DNA of 64,000 bases from Fagopyrum homotropicum (GCA_033239125.1 BSWB01000001.1:5158501-5222500); one strand, 5' to 3'; counted from the first letter of the stretch, positions 10,574-24,233 are shown. Notes: generated by a model not told the origin, from the sequence alone. Numbers and translations are program-made.

Positions 10574-11129
10574 TGGGTTAAGACTAATGTGGAGTTTATG
10601 CTTGAAAGGTTTAAAGTTTATTGCACCTAATATAACAACTTTTACAGAAGTTACATAAGTATAAAAGTATAGATCTGATTTAATTTGTTACGTATCTAAA
10701 ACTTTGAATATATATACATAGAGAGGGAAAACGGTTAATGTATTAAAACTAAACTAGAAGGTATAAACAACTGAATCAAACTTCTCTACAAAAAGTACGA
10801 TCTCTTCAAAATCATAGTAAACTTATATAATTTACACATTTGATTAGGTTTACATACAAAACACCCCGCCAGCTTACTTGATGTGCCATCCAGATGCCAA
10901 TGATGTTAAATTGATCGTCTTTGATTATATATGAACAAATCATACGTTTACAACAAATTTTGTTCCAGACAGTGTTCTGATTCACATCATGCCTTGAACT
11001 GTCAACATATATGCTAAAATGGCTGTGACAGATTCCTTGTTACTGCAAAACCAAAGTTCAAGGAACAAAATAAAAACCAAACTTTACACATACACGAGCC
11101 TATGTGGATTCGAATGAACTGTCTCAAAC

Positions 11130-14100
11130 TCAATCACCAAGGAGCGACAATGGCTGTCGCATGCTCAACTCGGCTTTAAGCCCTGGGAACTGCTCTAGAT
11201 CTTGAGACCTGCTTAATACTTTCTGCAAATAAATCGACCAGAGTTCTGGTTAACTAGTTATCTTAGAAACTAGACAAGAACGCGAGCAGAAAGTATTTTA
11301 AGCTAGAAATAAACAGTTTAAGCTGCGAAAAAACATTTGTACAAAGCTGAAAAAGACTTGGGACCCGTTTGGTTGTAACTCCGGAAACGAAAACAGAATG
11401 GAAATGAATCTAGTCCATACGTCCATCCTTGTTCATGAAAATTTTTGGAATCATTCCTTGTGGTTTGAACTAATTGGAGTAGAATATGATTATTTTGATA
11501 CCCTATAGAGAAACAAAATTAGAGGAAACAAATGCACATTTTGCATGAGACCACAATGAATGATTCTAAAAAAATTGATGAACAAGGTACACTTATGCCA
11601 TTCCATTTCCGTTTCCGGAGTTACAACCAAACAGGGGCTTAATCTTATAGAAAGAGAAAGAAATACCAGAGCTGCGACGTGTGCTTCCTGTAGTATATTG
11701 CCATCTATCTCCAAACGGGCAATAGGAAACTCGGGAAGGTGTCCTGACTGTTTCTTGCCAAGCAAATCTCCAGGCCCGCGTAAGAGGAGATCTAGGTTCG
11801 CAAGATGAAACCCGTCTGATGAGTTCTCCAATACCTTCAAACGGGTCAGACCAGCGGCTGTTGAAGCCAACAGTATACACTTGGATTTCCTTGACCCACG
11901 TCCCACCCGTCCACGAAGTTGGTGGAGCTGAGCTATCCCGAATCTCTCTGCATTCATAACAACCATCATTGAGGCGTCTGGCACATCAACTCCTATCTCA
12001 ATGACTTGTGTTGCAAGAAGAATGGGAGTTTCTCCAAGACAGAAGCGTTTTAGAGCTTCCTCTTTCTCGTCGCCCTTCATTTTCCCATGCAGCAAGCCAC
12101 ATTTGTAATCAGGAAACTTTGCGGATATGGTTTCAAGATCTGCTGCAGCAGCGCGGAGCTGGGGGAGCTGTTCTGACAATTCAATGACCGGATATACAAG
12201 ATATACTTTCCCTTCTGATTGTAGCTCACTTGACATCATCTATCACATACATCACCTTTTCATTAACAAAATAAATCTAAAAATCATCACTTACAGCTTG
12301 TTTGGATGCATAATGCAAGTTTTACACTACATGCTTTATGGCCTAAAATACATTTCAGCAGAAGTGTTGTTGGTTGCTTTGCATTATAATGTAGTATTGA
12401 CTATTGACAAACACGGCTTATAAACAGTACATGTACTATTTATACTACATTTTACACAATTCTATTTAGTTTAGTTCTAAAGTCGGACACTACATACTTG
12501 CAATATAATGCACGACATCCAAAAGCCCCTAAGTCGCAAGTCTTTTCTAATTGTACACTACTCAAGAAACTTTCTCTACTTAAGAGCTGAATTTTCCTTT
12601 GCTTGATGTACTGTGGGATTTCTGTACTAATCATAACAAGAGTAATTCGATGATAGACTACAACTAAAGCAGGCTACGGAAATATGTGGTGCATACTACG
12701 GTGTTTGTCTACACACTGTGGTGATAATTCCTTTAGATTTTCTAGCATCAGTAGAAAGCCAACAACAATAGGCCTATAATTCAGCACATCATATTCCCAG
12801 CCAACAACAGTTTCTTATTTTGTTTATAAGATCATTGAACAATTTAAACTTCATCTATATCATTACATCATCTTCCAACAATTGTTGATCTAAAACTGCA
12901 CGATTAAGTTATTTAATGTGAAATGAACACAATTATACATTAATCAAGGCTTTTTCCAGGTGTTCACATAAGGAGGTCAGGAGCAATAGGAGGAGATATT
13001 GCCCTGAAGTATTAGCATATATTTAAATTGGAGGTAGAATAATACCTCGTAAACCTTCTCAAAGCCAGCCTCATTTCCTTCCATGGTATGTGTATCCACC
13101 GGTATCCTTCCTGGAGGTAAATCTGTTATCTGTCATCAACAAGCAGAAATGGAAGTTGAAGCAGGCCAAACAGATGCGCATTTTTTATACGAGAATTCTT
13201 TTGTAGCAATTACTGAAAGAGATCAACCCCCGTTTGGTTGCATGTCTAGAAATGGAATGGGAACGAATCTAGTCCATATATACACTCTTATTCATGAAAA
13301 GTTTTGGAATCATTCCTTGTGGTTTAAAGTAGTTGGAGTAAAATTTGATCGATTTTGATACCAATAGGGAAACAAAATGAGCGAAAGGAAACACATTTTG
13401 CATTGAAAATGAAAAAGCATGAACCTTAGAGACTAATTTTATGAATGAACAATGACATTTAAATGGCCCAAATTCGTTTTTTTTTCCGTTTCTGGAGTTG
13501 AAACCAAATGGGCACTAAAGTTTAAAAACAAACATTACAACAACACTAGGAATCTGCACATACATGTGTCAGGGATATGTCACCGTAGAGAGCCAAAGCA
13601 AGCGTCCTTGGGATAGGAGTGGCAGACATAGCTAGCACATGAGGTGCCATCTTCTTATTATTGCCTATTGATGCATCACTAGCTAAATCTGCATCTGCTT
13701 CTACTTTACCACCTGTATTATAAAGCTGCAAGTTTTAAAGTCATAATCAGCTTTTAGAAAAATATAAGAGAAGGATCAATTCCCCCACAGAGAGAGGAGG
13801 CAAAGTTCAAAATTTGAATTCTCTAGTCCAGTGTGGGCAAGGGGATCGCACAGCACAATTAAGCTTTCTAAGCCAGTAAAAGGTGGAATAATTGATTCCA
13901 AAAGGGTCAAACTAAAATAAAATGGTGGCAAAAACAACAGGAATAACAGTAATAAAACCAAAACTCGCACACAAAGATAAATGTTCTTGGCCTAGGTGGT
14001 CAAATTATAATTGCACAACCGATTTACTGATTTTCTTTACTCCTTTTTAAATAAAAGAAGTACCACTCTCTGATTCTACTTCCCCATAGTAGATGACACG

Positions 14101-17100
14101 AGTCAATATCATTGTTTCAGTACTTGATATACAGAGAATTAAGAAGAACAGGCCAAGGCCTGCAAATCCAGATGTTTGAGTTCCATCAGGAGGTCTTGAT
14201 AAACTGCTCTATTGGAAGCAAAAGCTACCACTTAGCATATATTCCTGCTTAACATATGAACCTAGTGGCAAAATGGTCTGCAGCTACAGAATTTACTATT
14301 TGAAAGCACATCTCCATGCATATGTGCGAGAGGTAAAAATTTTCTGGTTATCTGGATAGCTAAGAAATAAGTTAGTTGAACAAATTCTTAAAGGCTGTGC
14401 TTAGAGATTGTTATGCCGCTTCATATTATGTCATAAAATTAAAGGAGATCAATCTTTAAATACTATTTGCATGTGTTTTATAAGTGCAATTACAGAGGAC
14501 TGAAATATCAATGAGAAAAGAGCAAAGATGATCCTTCACTAAAAACATAGAAAGCAGATGACTCATAGGAGAGCACTTTCTCAAAGACTGTTCTAAAAAG
14601 TGCGCGTAGCGTTAAAAACTTCTACGCCTCAAATCAAGGGTTCAAATTTCCCATTCATCTAAATGCTTAGCACTTCTCGACCAAAGCCCTGAGACATCAT
14701 TTGAATGCATGTACATATAATCTACGGAGAGAGATGAAAGAGCAAATCTATAGGAAGGAAATAAATCGAAAATTCTAACTGTAAAGTAAACGCATTGAAA
14801 ATAATATTCCACTTTTGCTAAAAACATATCCAAGTTACCTTACTATTAAATAGTCCTCGCTGGATCACACCAAACCGATGTTGTTCGTCTATTACAGCAA
14901 GCCTTAACATTGAGAACTCCACCTTTTCAGCTATTAAACTATGGGTTCCGATCACCAGGGAGATATCTCCATTTTGCAGACCCTGCAAACAAACATAATC
15001 TCAGCAGAATCATAAACTTTTTTTTTCAAAAAAGCAGAAAAAGAAAGAAATAATGCACTTGCCTGGCGAACCACCCGGGCTTGTCTGGTGGGAGTTGACC
15101 CCGTAAGTAACGCAATGGAAGGTTTTTTATCAACTTCCATCTGGTCCAAGAGGTTTTTAAGGTGCTCATAGTGCTGTATAGCAAGTAACTCGGTTGGAAC
15201 CATTAAAGCTGCCTGTGAAATTACAATAGGATGAGAATCCTTCCAATAATCCAAAGAGGAACACAGGCACATGAATGTTCATACACAAGGTGTGCTACTT
15301 GACAAAAGACAATATCGCTTATTTGTCAAATGAAACAAGCTATACTACTTTAGATAATGCCAGTACATGTTATATAAAAAGAAACTTCAAGACAACAGAG
15401 TTGTAACTCAAAAAAACAATGGGGTGAAGCACATGAAAATGTCAAAAACGTGGGTAACTAGAGAAATAAATATTTTCTAATTGTACAGGTATCTTGAGTT
15501 CAAACTAAGTTGACTTCCAGAACGTATTCAATTAGGTGATGGAAAATCCAACATTTTAACTAATTTGAACAAATGAACACAATAAAAAAAACACAATTAA
15601 AGGCTAAACTAGATAAACAAGGAGAAATAAGTATATAACCACTGCTCTTTCCATGACCAAAACACTCCATGCCAAGAATTACCACAACCAACCTGATAAC
15701 CTGAGCCAAGGACTTCCATGCAAGCCAGGAATGCAACTATAGTTTTTCCACATCCAACATCACCCTGAGATACAAACCACGTCAACGTGGATCAACAGGA
15801 ATCAGCAAAACACCAAACTCTACAAAAGGAGTTGAGGAATCAATAATGGATGGCAATTTCATGTTACAAGAGGTGTGAACCATAGGCCTATAACCAGGGA
15901 TGCTTTTTCAGAATAGACAGTCAGGAACAGAATAAAAGTATGATGCTGAAAAACTATAATACCTGCAGTAGCCTATTCATAGGTCTTGGTCGCTTTAAGT
16001 CCCAAATAATTTCTGAAGCAGCACTTAGCTGGCTAGAAGTCAGCGAATATGGAAGTGATTGTAAAAAATCCTTAGCAAGACTGGACCATTCCTCAGTGAA
16101 GGCGGCATTAATTACTGGGTTCTGATACTTCTGAAGTAATCCCTCCTTCTCTATTTGTGAGCCAAGACCTTCTAGCATTTGGTAAAATCGTCCCAGCTAG
16201 ACAGGAACCCAAAATAAAAACGAAATTTGATTAAAAAAAATTTCTTGTTATATACTAATCCATGACAGTGGCAAAAAATTCGAAGGAAAATATTTAGATG
16301 GATAAAGCGATTTATCAGAGGCTTCTCCCATTAGCAAACCTCTCTGTTTTAACAGTACATTGTTGAAGAGAAAGTGGAGACTGGTAAAACTTAGCATGAA
16401 ACTGAAGCACGGCAATGTGATATAGTACCAGCAAAATGAAACCTTCCAGATACAAGTATCAATAGCAGAAGGAAAAGATAAAGAAAGTATATCCGACAAA
16501 AAGAGCACAGAATAGTCCAAGCATAATTGAATATTTTATGCAACTTGGATAACACATGACTCAAACAGAAGACACAACTATCTTCTATAAATAACATCAG
16601 GTGCCTATCTTGTTCTTTCTGAGTGTCGGCAAGTAACTAAATTATCCATTGTTTCTGAAATGCACAAGTTACCAGCAAGCAAAGTAATATATTAGTTACC
16701 TGAAGATAAAAGAACTCATCAAATATAAATCTTCTGCGAGCCATGTCTGCCTCATTCAAATCCTTGGGCTGGTGAATTGCTGCATAAGCCTACATTAACA
16801 CAACATAGCATTGAATTCGCATACCACAACTAAGCCCACAAAAGACATGACACTGATTTAACATTGAATGTAAAACCAAGAAGTGGTTGACCACGAGATA
16901 TGTATTCTTAAATCTAAAATAAACAAAGAATGCTATCTAGTTTAGGTTACCTTCAGAGTTTTTACCCTCTTGATATTTCAATTTTTGTATGTTTTCTTCA
17001 ATATTGCCAAGAGATGGTGAGAAGGGCAGTTTTGGCAACAGGTATGAGCATGTAAGAGTAGCCCACTAAACATCAAACCAAAAGATGGAATGTTTTTGTA

Positions 17101-20100
17101 TAAATAGTTCACATCTTCAAAGAAGTTAGATCTGGTTATGGATCAGAGTGCACTGCATATGTAAGTTTTTAAATGCTAACAGCGCCACACATATTTTTAC
17201 ATGCAGGTACTCAGAATACTCATCGATGATTGTTACTCAGTTCACCTTGTATCTTAACATCTTAAGACAAATCCTACACCATAGTAAAGAAGTTTTTGTG
17301 TTACCCGTGCATAAAGCAAAACTTAAAGAGTATAATTTTAACCTCATGGTGTATCCTGATGCCTAACTACGGTGATTAATGTTGAAAAGGATAATGGGAG
17401 GATCTGATCAACCCAAGTGGTTGATATTATGATATTCCATAACTTTGTAGAGCAGACCTTTCTTTGAAATTCGTAAACTAATTTATTGAACTGAATACTC
17501 ATTTTCAGCTTGGCAGTTACAAATCTAAGGTAGCATAAAAGGAAAAAAAATCAGGATTCATTTTACATTTGTTTTTATAGTTGTATCATTTCACATCCAA
17601 TGAGCCCATTACTGTGTGATCTAGGGCATTACAATACTTGAATAAATGTTCAATAAGGATATAACTAGCAAAGCAAAACCATTCCATATGGAACCTTTAG
17701 TAAAAAATTTCAAAGCAAAACTTAAGCCACAAAGTCATAAAATATTCTCGAAAGAGGCAAAATACGATTTGGTATAACCATAATGCTAGTATACTTTGCT
17801 TACATCATGAAGATGCAGAAGGTCAAATTCAACAGTGATATCTCGGGGGATAGGATCCACATGAGAAGGCAAATACTGCAAGGTTCTGAACAATTGAACA
17901 AAAAGTTGGAAGTAAAACATGTACTGGTTACTGTCATGTTGTGCAAACTTTAAAAACAAGAAGTCATAAGTTCCACATACAAAAGAAACAAAACATCATA
18001 AAGAGGCTTCTTCAGAGTTTACAGATCACCCAAAAAATAATTCTCCGCCCATCTTTTCAATTAATAACACATCAAGCATTAAGATCAAGTACACAAACAA
18101 ATACTCCCTCCAATTTTCAAGAACAACTCTAACTCTCACTTAGTTAATGGTCTAGAAAACTTAAAACAACACTCATTTTGTGATCAATTTCTAATGCTAA
18201 AACGACAATTAATTGTGAATTGTGATCGGAGGGAGTATTAAAAAGTCGAAACTAGAAACCACTACATGAAGGCAGTACATCCCCTGTTTTGGGTAAAATG
18301 AAGCTATACTATAGCTAGAACTGAAATACATCGCCCTTTTAAATTATAAACTAATTACTTATATAAGGACCACCAACAGAAATCCATTCTTTCCACTCAA
18401 AGAGCAAGTACCTAGCTATCTTCCCTGCTAACGAATAGTAAACAATATAGAGCCATATATCATATGCATTTACCTATTGGATACATGTCATCAAGATGGT
18501 CTTGTATTATCACATGTATTATATACATGTTTCATTTGACTATTCCCATTCACGATTGAAATTCTAAAAAAAAACACCTTTCTATCGAATTATTGCAGTG
18601 TAGAGTTGGGAACACTTTAAAGTGTAAGAGTATGCAAATGTTTCCATTATCTACTTAGGTCTTAATAATTAGAAGTCGTCCAATATTCCAAGTAATGTTG
18701 GTATGTCATGATAGTATGCACCAACCTCCAGCATCAACTATGTGTAGTCAGTCAATAATTCCTTGCTAAATTGAGAAAGCAGAAGTCGCCTTGATGCTCA
18801 GTAAAAACAGCAGAACAGGAAGAAAAGAATACCTCCGGATGATATCTCTAAGAAATAGAGGTTTGAGTCCTCCCTTTGAAGGGTATATAGGGTATGGTTT
18901 CCTCTCTATATATGCAGATGGATTGCATTCCTCTTCGATCAGATCCAGACTATATTCCCTCATTTCATAGTGATCTTCACTATTCATGCTCCTAACCTAA
19001 TATCCAGATTTGGATCAGCACACTATATGACAAAATGCTACTATAAAGGAGAATAAATACCCTAGGAAGCATGCATATGAGAAGGTAAGAACTCATGCAG
19101 AAAAAAAAAACTAAAAAAAGATGCATGTTGGAGAATATCCACATTAGAACATACATTTCTGCAAAGCTTGTGTTAGGTAAATCATAGAGGAATAAGCATG
19201 TGCATTATAAACAGAAGCACACAAATGTATGATGCACACAGCATAGAGTTAAAGAAAATATTTGTTAAAGGACATCCACATTCTGACACTTTTTTACCCT
19301 CACTGTTGTTGCTATGCTCAGACCAGCACCATGTGATGCATAAAATCGCAAAGGGTTGTGAGGCTAGACCAGGTACGAAGAATGAATGTATATCTGTGCA
19401 CGTTGGCCGTCTGCCGCTCATTGTCCAACTACTAAAGTATTTTTGTAAATAAAATATATTATAGCCCATCCGTGAGAGATTGTGGCCCATGAGGTCATAA
19501 GCCACATAAATTACAGTTGAATTGACTATAATCCGTAACTCTTTAGAGAAAAAGCCTGCAGTTTCTTAAAAAAAAAAAAAGAAGCCTGCAATTACAATCA
19601 ATCAATCACGGCAATTGCAGTTCACTTTGAAAACATAAATTTAAATAATAAATTATAAGTTCTGTACTTTTAGTTTTATCTTCTTTTTTTACTCTTATTA
19701 CTACACTTTGATCATACACTTTTATATTAAAAGTATTATATGTAATATATTATATTTCTGACTTTTATTTATATATTAAATCTCTAAAAATAAAAAGTTA
19801 TCTATTACACATAATTTATTTATTGCAGTATATACAATAACAAATGCATTTTTTGAATTATTACTGGTAATTAAGAAGCAATAAATAAGTTTGAAAATCA
19901 ATAGATACTTTTATTCATAAAATTCTGCCCATCCCTACAAAAAAATTTGGCTCCGCCCCTGGACATAATCCATACTATAAGTTTATACTATAAGTCAATA
20001 ATGACATAAATACATAACTCATACTAAAAGTTTATACTATAAGTCAATAATGGCATAATCCATACTATAAGTTTATACTAGAAGTCTATAATGACATATT

Positions 20101-23100
20101 ACATAATTCATACTGTAAGTCGGATATTCAGATCCGGTTAATTTTGATCAAAAAAATCTTCCAAATATTCGCGGATAATTATCCAATCCAACTAAAATCA
20201 TTTTCACATAAATACATAATTCATACTATAACTTTTAAGAATCAACTTTTTAAAGATAAGTCTTTAGTTTACTATATTGTCTATATATACATAAATACAT
20301 ATTACATAATCCATACTATAATTATAAGTCTATAATGACATTCTTCAACTCCAACTCCAACACGATACATGTAATGTAACAATGATTTGAACTCTTTAAA
20401 ATAGCTTTTGGTTTTAACTTATAGTTTACTAATTACTTACTAAAAATATTTCCAACTTTAATTTCGATTTCCTACACAAGTATTGAAGTATACATACTAC
20501 ATAATACATAGTATAACTATATGAGTATATGTGATGACGTTTTTAATTATTAAATTTTTTACCGTGTTAGAGATAAGATGTGTTGAAGTCTTAAAAATAA
20601 GTTTCTTTAAAAAAAACTTGTATCAACTATACGTTTTTCAACTTTTTTATGCCAGTTTTCTCATTCTAACTATGGACATTGTTCTTCATCCTCAATGAAA
20701 GTGGATATCTATTTCCAAGGAAAATAAGGCTTTAAGAGATTGATAGACAGTCAACTGTGATTTGCGTATTCTGGCATACTCGTGAATAGCTGACAGAAGT
20801 TGAAAGGAGAATGTCTAAAATAAGAACTCTACGTCTTTACTTAATGCATAATAAGTGTTTGGCTTAGACCGTGCAAAAGCTCTACTTTTGTGGTTTGAAT
20901 GTGCAGGAAAATAGTACTGAATATAGATATTATCATGCATAAACTTCTATCAAATAGTATAATACATACACTCATATAAAATGACAAGATTACATAGTTT
21001 GGCGATAAAGCTGATACTAAGGATCTATTTTTCCATAATCTGAAGCAAACAAAACTTTTCCAAAATATTATGCAATAGACCAAATCATTTGTCGAGAATA
21101 AAATAAACAAATCACTGGTTGAGAATGCTTACTTTGCCACTGACGCAGACAAAATCTCCTTCTTTATGCTTCAGTTGAAGACTAGTTAGAAACGGTTGGT
21201 TTGTGAAGCGAGCACCACGAAAAAATTTCTTCAAATGCAAATATATTGTTCTCTTTCTGCAATTTCCATCTTCATTTTCCTTAGTTGCAGAAGATGAACA
21301 TTGATCCATGATGTCACCACCCACAACAACCTCGAGAAAGGAAAACGAATAACTGGCTTTGACTCCTCTGCATTAAGTATGAGTATAAATATTAGTTCAT
21401 GCAGAATCGTTGTACCCATCAAACTTCTCCTTTAGTTACATAGCAATGCATAATATTAAGGGGAAACATGTGGACTGAGGTAGAGGCAAAACAGAAAACT
21501 GTAATATTGATTATTGATGATATCACCGCCCACAACAACCTCTTTGTTTAGTTTTATAGAAAAGGATATCTCGTTCCCCCTTAAAAGAAGAAAGCATTCA
21601 GGCGTTATGCTCCAATCCTTATGAATCACGAAGACAAATAGTCCAAAAGACAAATACAATGCTTGCATAAATTAGCTTACTTGGAAGATATAATCCTTCC
21701 GATGAATATAAGATACTGCCCATCAACAATTCCAGCATGTGGATTCTGGGCATCGGCATAGGTTCGAGGAAAATGTTGCAGTAACTTGCGTGGCTGCATG
21801 GAAATGACATATTAAGTGCAACTCTTAACCTCCTCAAAAGCAATATGTTACAACAAATTTATCAGCTTCTAAATTTACATATATTCCAAATTTATTCCAT
21901 GTTCCTTGAAAGTAGAATGACTTCTCAATAATTAGAGATAGATTTTTACTGAGAGACTAGGAAATTGATGATTGACCCTCCCTCCCACTCCTTTTAGGCT
22001 TCCAAACAATATCATCTATCTCGGAATTTAGGCAGAAACATATATTGTAAGTAAAAGTCTACCGTATAAAAGCCACATTCTTCCAGCTGACGGCAATTTC
22101 TTTTACTGAGTCCAGGAATGCAGCTGATAGATTTGTCCAGAGAAATTTCTACAGGTTTGGCAATTTCTCTGATCACATAGGAAGATGAATCGTCAGCATG
22201 AAACTGATGATCAGATGCAGCAGTCTGTGCTTTAGCATGATACTGTAACAGATAAGTACTTTCATCTTTCAAGTCAGGGGAGACCATACTAGGATGTGCA
22301 GCAAGGAAAGGCCAAATATCAGAATCAGGGAGCCTATTTGGGGATACTGACTCCTTACTAGCTGGAAAAAAATTATCATTTTGAGGTGCAGGGCGGCTTC
22401 TCATAGCAGCAGAATCATCATACAATCCCAAAAACAAGGAGCTTCCCATAGTGATTGATGGAAACCTTTGGCAAGCCAAGGTCAGACTAATATCATCTAG
22501 TGCAGATTCAACATTGGTCCCTGTTTTCTTCTCTTGATCGTGAGCGCTGTCGTATTCCATGAGAACATACACCTATTAAAATGTTCACAAGCTTCAGAAA
22601 TTCTGTTCTTTTTTCACAGAGCTTATATTAAATTTCCATGAAAGCGCCCTCAAAAGTTCTGCTGCCTCAACTAAGTAGAGAAGCTAATACAACTATACAA
22701 GAAGAAAAAATATACCTTGTTAGGCAATTTGGATCGATCAGGCATGCTAGAAGCTCCATTCTTGTTCATCTCCTCTATGAGCCGCTCAGCATACTTGTGC
22801 TTGGATCGATGGCACAATTTTGATACACTAGAAAGAATCTTTTCAAATCTAAGGTAGCAAAGCAAAAAAGACTGATCACTATATCTCATCTATGAACTTT
22901 CTGTAAATCATCACGCGATTGTTTTTAAATTTGTACCGAAGAATTGTCCAAAAATACCTCATTTTTCTCCAAAAAGCATCTTGATAACCTCCATCGCCTT
23001 TAAATGTCATTACAATTGTCCAGTCCCTTCCTCTGAAACACTGGAAAGAGAAAGCTCTGCTTAGTTTAGGATTAACTGAATATTTAAAATATGTATAGAA

Positions 23101-24233
23101 ATGGCAGAGCTCCAAAAATAAATTAAAAAAAACATTTTCTAATCATGCAGGCTCAAGATCAACTTTTCGGTTCCCGGTTCTCAAATTAGCAGGCTTATTC
23201 AGAAACTACGGGCCTGTTTCAAATGCGGAAACTGAATGAAAGAGAATATAGTCCACTAAATGTCATTGTTCATTCATAAAATTAATCTATAAGGTTCATT
23301 TTTTTTCATTTTCAATGCAAAATGTGTTTCCTTTCCCCATTTTGTTACCCTATAGGGTATCAAAATTAATCAAATTTTACTCCAAACTTTAAACAACAAT
23401 GAATGATTCCAAAATAATTCATGAATAAGAGTATATATGGACTAGATCTGTTTTCATTCCGCTTCCGGAGATGCAACCAAACAGGGGTAAGTATAATTCT
23501 TTGACACTATATCTTCTCCACATACTTTATTTCTTCTTAGTTTGGTAGAACTATATAAGTTTCACCTCCCCCCTTCTCTGTTCCACTTCGTTGTATAGAG
23601 AGTGAGTTTAAACATGAAAAACTCTTTAACAATGCGGCCAAAATATAATACAGCAAGAAATGACTTCAAGGTTTGAATTCAAATGGTGCAACTGCTGGCT
23701 AGGGGATATCACAAATACAGCATCAAGATGTAAGAAAATAAAAACTTGCTCTAGTAAGTCATGTTTATTTGTCCAGATGAGTGACGGGACAAATCCCGTC
23801 TGAAATGGATGGTCCTTTGTCAAATGCTCGGCAAGCCGCTGCATTAGCAGCAGATAAACCATGTTCGTCAACCAACTTAGATGGATAGTAGACAAGAACG
23901 AGCATGATCAATGACAGATTAAGCTACTGTAGCATTATAAGGTCCACAACATTCAACTTTTGTCACACATATTGACGATTAAGCTTCTTGAAAACCATTT
24001 ATAACCTTCTTACCGTATATCCTTTCTTTCAAAAGCTTAAACTCAGAGAACATCGATCCACAAAACAAAAGATGACCAATACATGACACACGTGAAGCAA
24101 GAATTGCTCAATAACCGCGAAACATTCGAAACAGGAACCTACAAACGAACAGGATTTTACTGAGAACTAGAGACTTTTCACAATCGACGCATACCTTCGC
24201 GCATGATTGGACAGTTGAAACCATCAACGCCAT
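11130..24233 (-). CDS. RECG1: ATP-dependent DNA helicase RecG homolog, organelle-targeted
   Basis: Superfamily 2 helicase that remodels branched DNA; plant RECG1 acts in mitochondria and plastids to limit illegitimate recombination. Seventeen coding exons on the minus strand: 24233-24195, 23040-22958, 22848-22716, 22572-22063, 21793-21681, 21367-21133, 18996-18833, 17885-17804, 16789-16700, 16196-15963, 15764-15693, 15212-15063, 14982-14839, 13725-13564, 13129-13046, 12239-11667 and 11222-11130. They join into 986 codons, close to the known plant length. Wedge/OB region is residues 220-450. Walker A GDVGCGKT is at 562-569, DEQH at 667-670, SATPIPR near 717, and motif VI LRGRVGRG at 873-880. 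The C-terminal tail ends SLLGD. The N-terminus MALMVSTVQSCAK and the basic region after it fit a transit peptide. Intron 12 uses a GC donor. MITEs sit in introns 1, 7, 14 and 16. Confidence 0.95.
11360..11638. mobile_element. Tourist-like MITE in RECG1 intron 16
   Basis: Terminal inverted repeats GACCCGTTTGGTTGTAACTC and (from the right, reverse-complemented) CCCTGTTTGGTTGTAACTCC. The length is about 280 bp. Same family as the copies at 13228, 23209 and 45117, sharing the internal words GGAATCATTCCTTGTGG and CCCTATAG. The flanking target duplication is not clear here. Confidence 0.75.
13228..13514. mobile_element. Tourist-like MITE in RECG1 intron 14
   Basis: Same family as 11360-11638 and 45117-45402: CCCCGTTTGGTTG at the left, GGAGTTGAAACCAAATGGGC at the right, and internal ATGGAATGGGAACGAATC and GGAATCATTCCTTGTGG. 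Diverged ends. Confidence 0.72.
18104..18235. mobile_element. Stowaway MITE (132 bp) in RECG1 intron 7
   Basis: Begins CTCCCTCC and ends GGAGGGAG, each next to TA (18102-18103 and 18236-18237), the classic Stowaway arrangement (Tc1/mariner superfamily). Internal sequence matches the right half of the PIN intron 1 element. Confidence 0.85.
19964..20115. repeat. Tandem repeat of about 50 bp in RECG1 intron 6
   Basis: About three copies of a unit built from CATAATCCATACTATAAG, TTTATACTATAAGTCAATAA and TGACATAA. A looser fourth copy lies near 20295-20340. It is noncoding and lies in the 2.1-kb intron 6, which also contains a transposon-end motif at 19949. Confidence 0.6.
21513..21542 (-). repeat. 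Partial duplicate of RECG1 exon 6 inside intron 5
   Basis: On the minus strand this segment reads EVVVGGDI, as does exon 6 at 21301-21333, with only a few base differences over 30 bases. It lies 180 bases upstream of exon 6 in the same orientation. With an AG at the end of TTCTTTTAAG as acceptor, the surrounding sequence could be read in the exon 6 phase, but no good donor follows. It is most likely a dead exon fragment. Confidence 0.55.
23209..23488. mobile_element. Tourist-like MITE in RECG1 intron 1
   Basis: Left end GGGCCTGTTTCAAATGCGG, right end CGGAGATGCAACCAAACAGG. Internal words AATGATTCC, CCCTATAGGGTATCAAA and TTGCAAAATGTG-like sequence are shared, in the opposite orientation, with the copy at 11360. 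About 280 bp. Confidence 0.75.

Larger units (their letters stand above)
8640..10590 (-). repeat. Tandem array containing five tRNA-Thr genes and four half copies
   Basis: Full-length tRNA-Thr(AGU) copies alternate with 49-bp half copies. The common spacer contains AAGGGACTATTTACCATAAT, CCTTTAATAAGGATTGAAG, TACGGGTC and TCCATGTTATCAAAACAAGA. The two units starting at 9665 and 10083 are nearly identical over about 418 bp, pointing to recent unequal exchange; the earlier units vary more in spacer length and sequence. No protein gene lies in the array. Confidence 0.85.

Noticed and set aside
8640..10590. Regularly spaced identical repeats resembling a CRISPR array
   Set aside because: The repeats are 74-base tRNA-Thr cloverleafs and half copies with conserved spacers of several hundred bases in plant DNA; spacers are not unique and no cas genes are present.
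21231..21422. Alternative frame ORFs overlapping RECG1 exon 6
   Set aside because: Only one frame joins exons 5 and 7 in phase and shows wedge-domain-like sequence.
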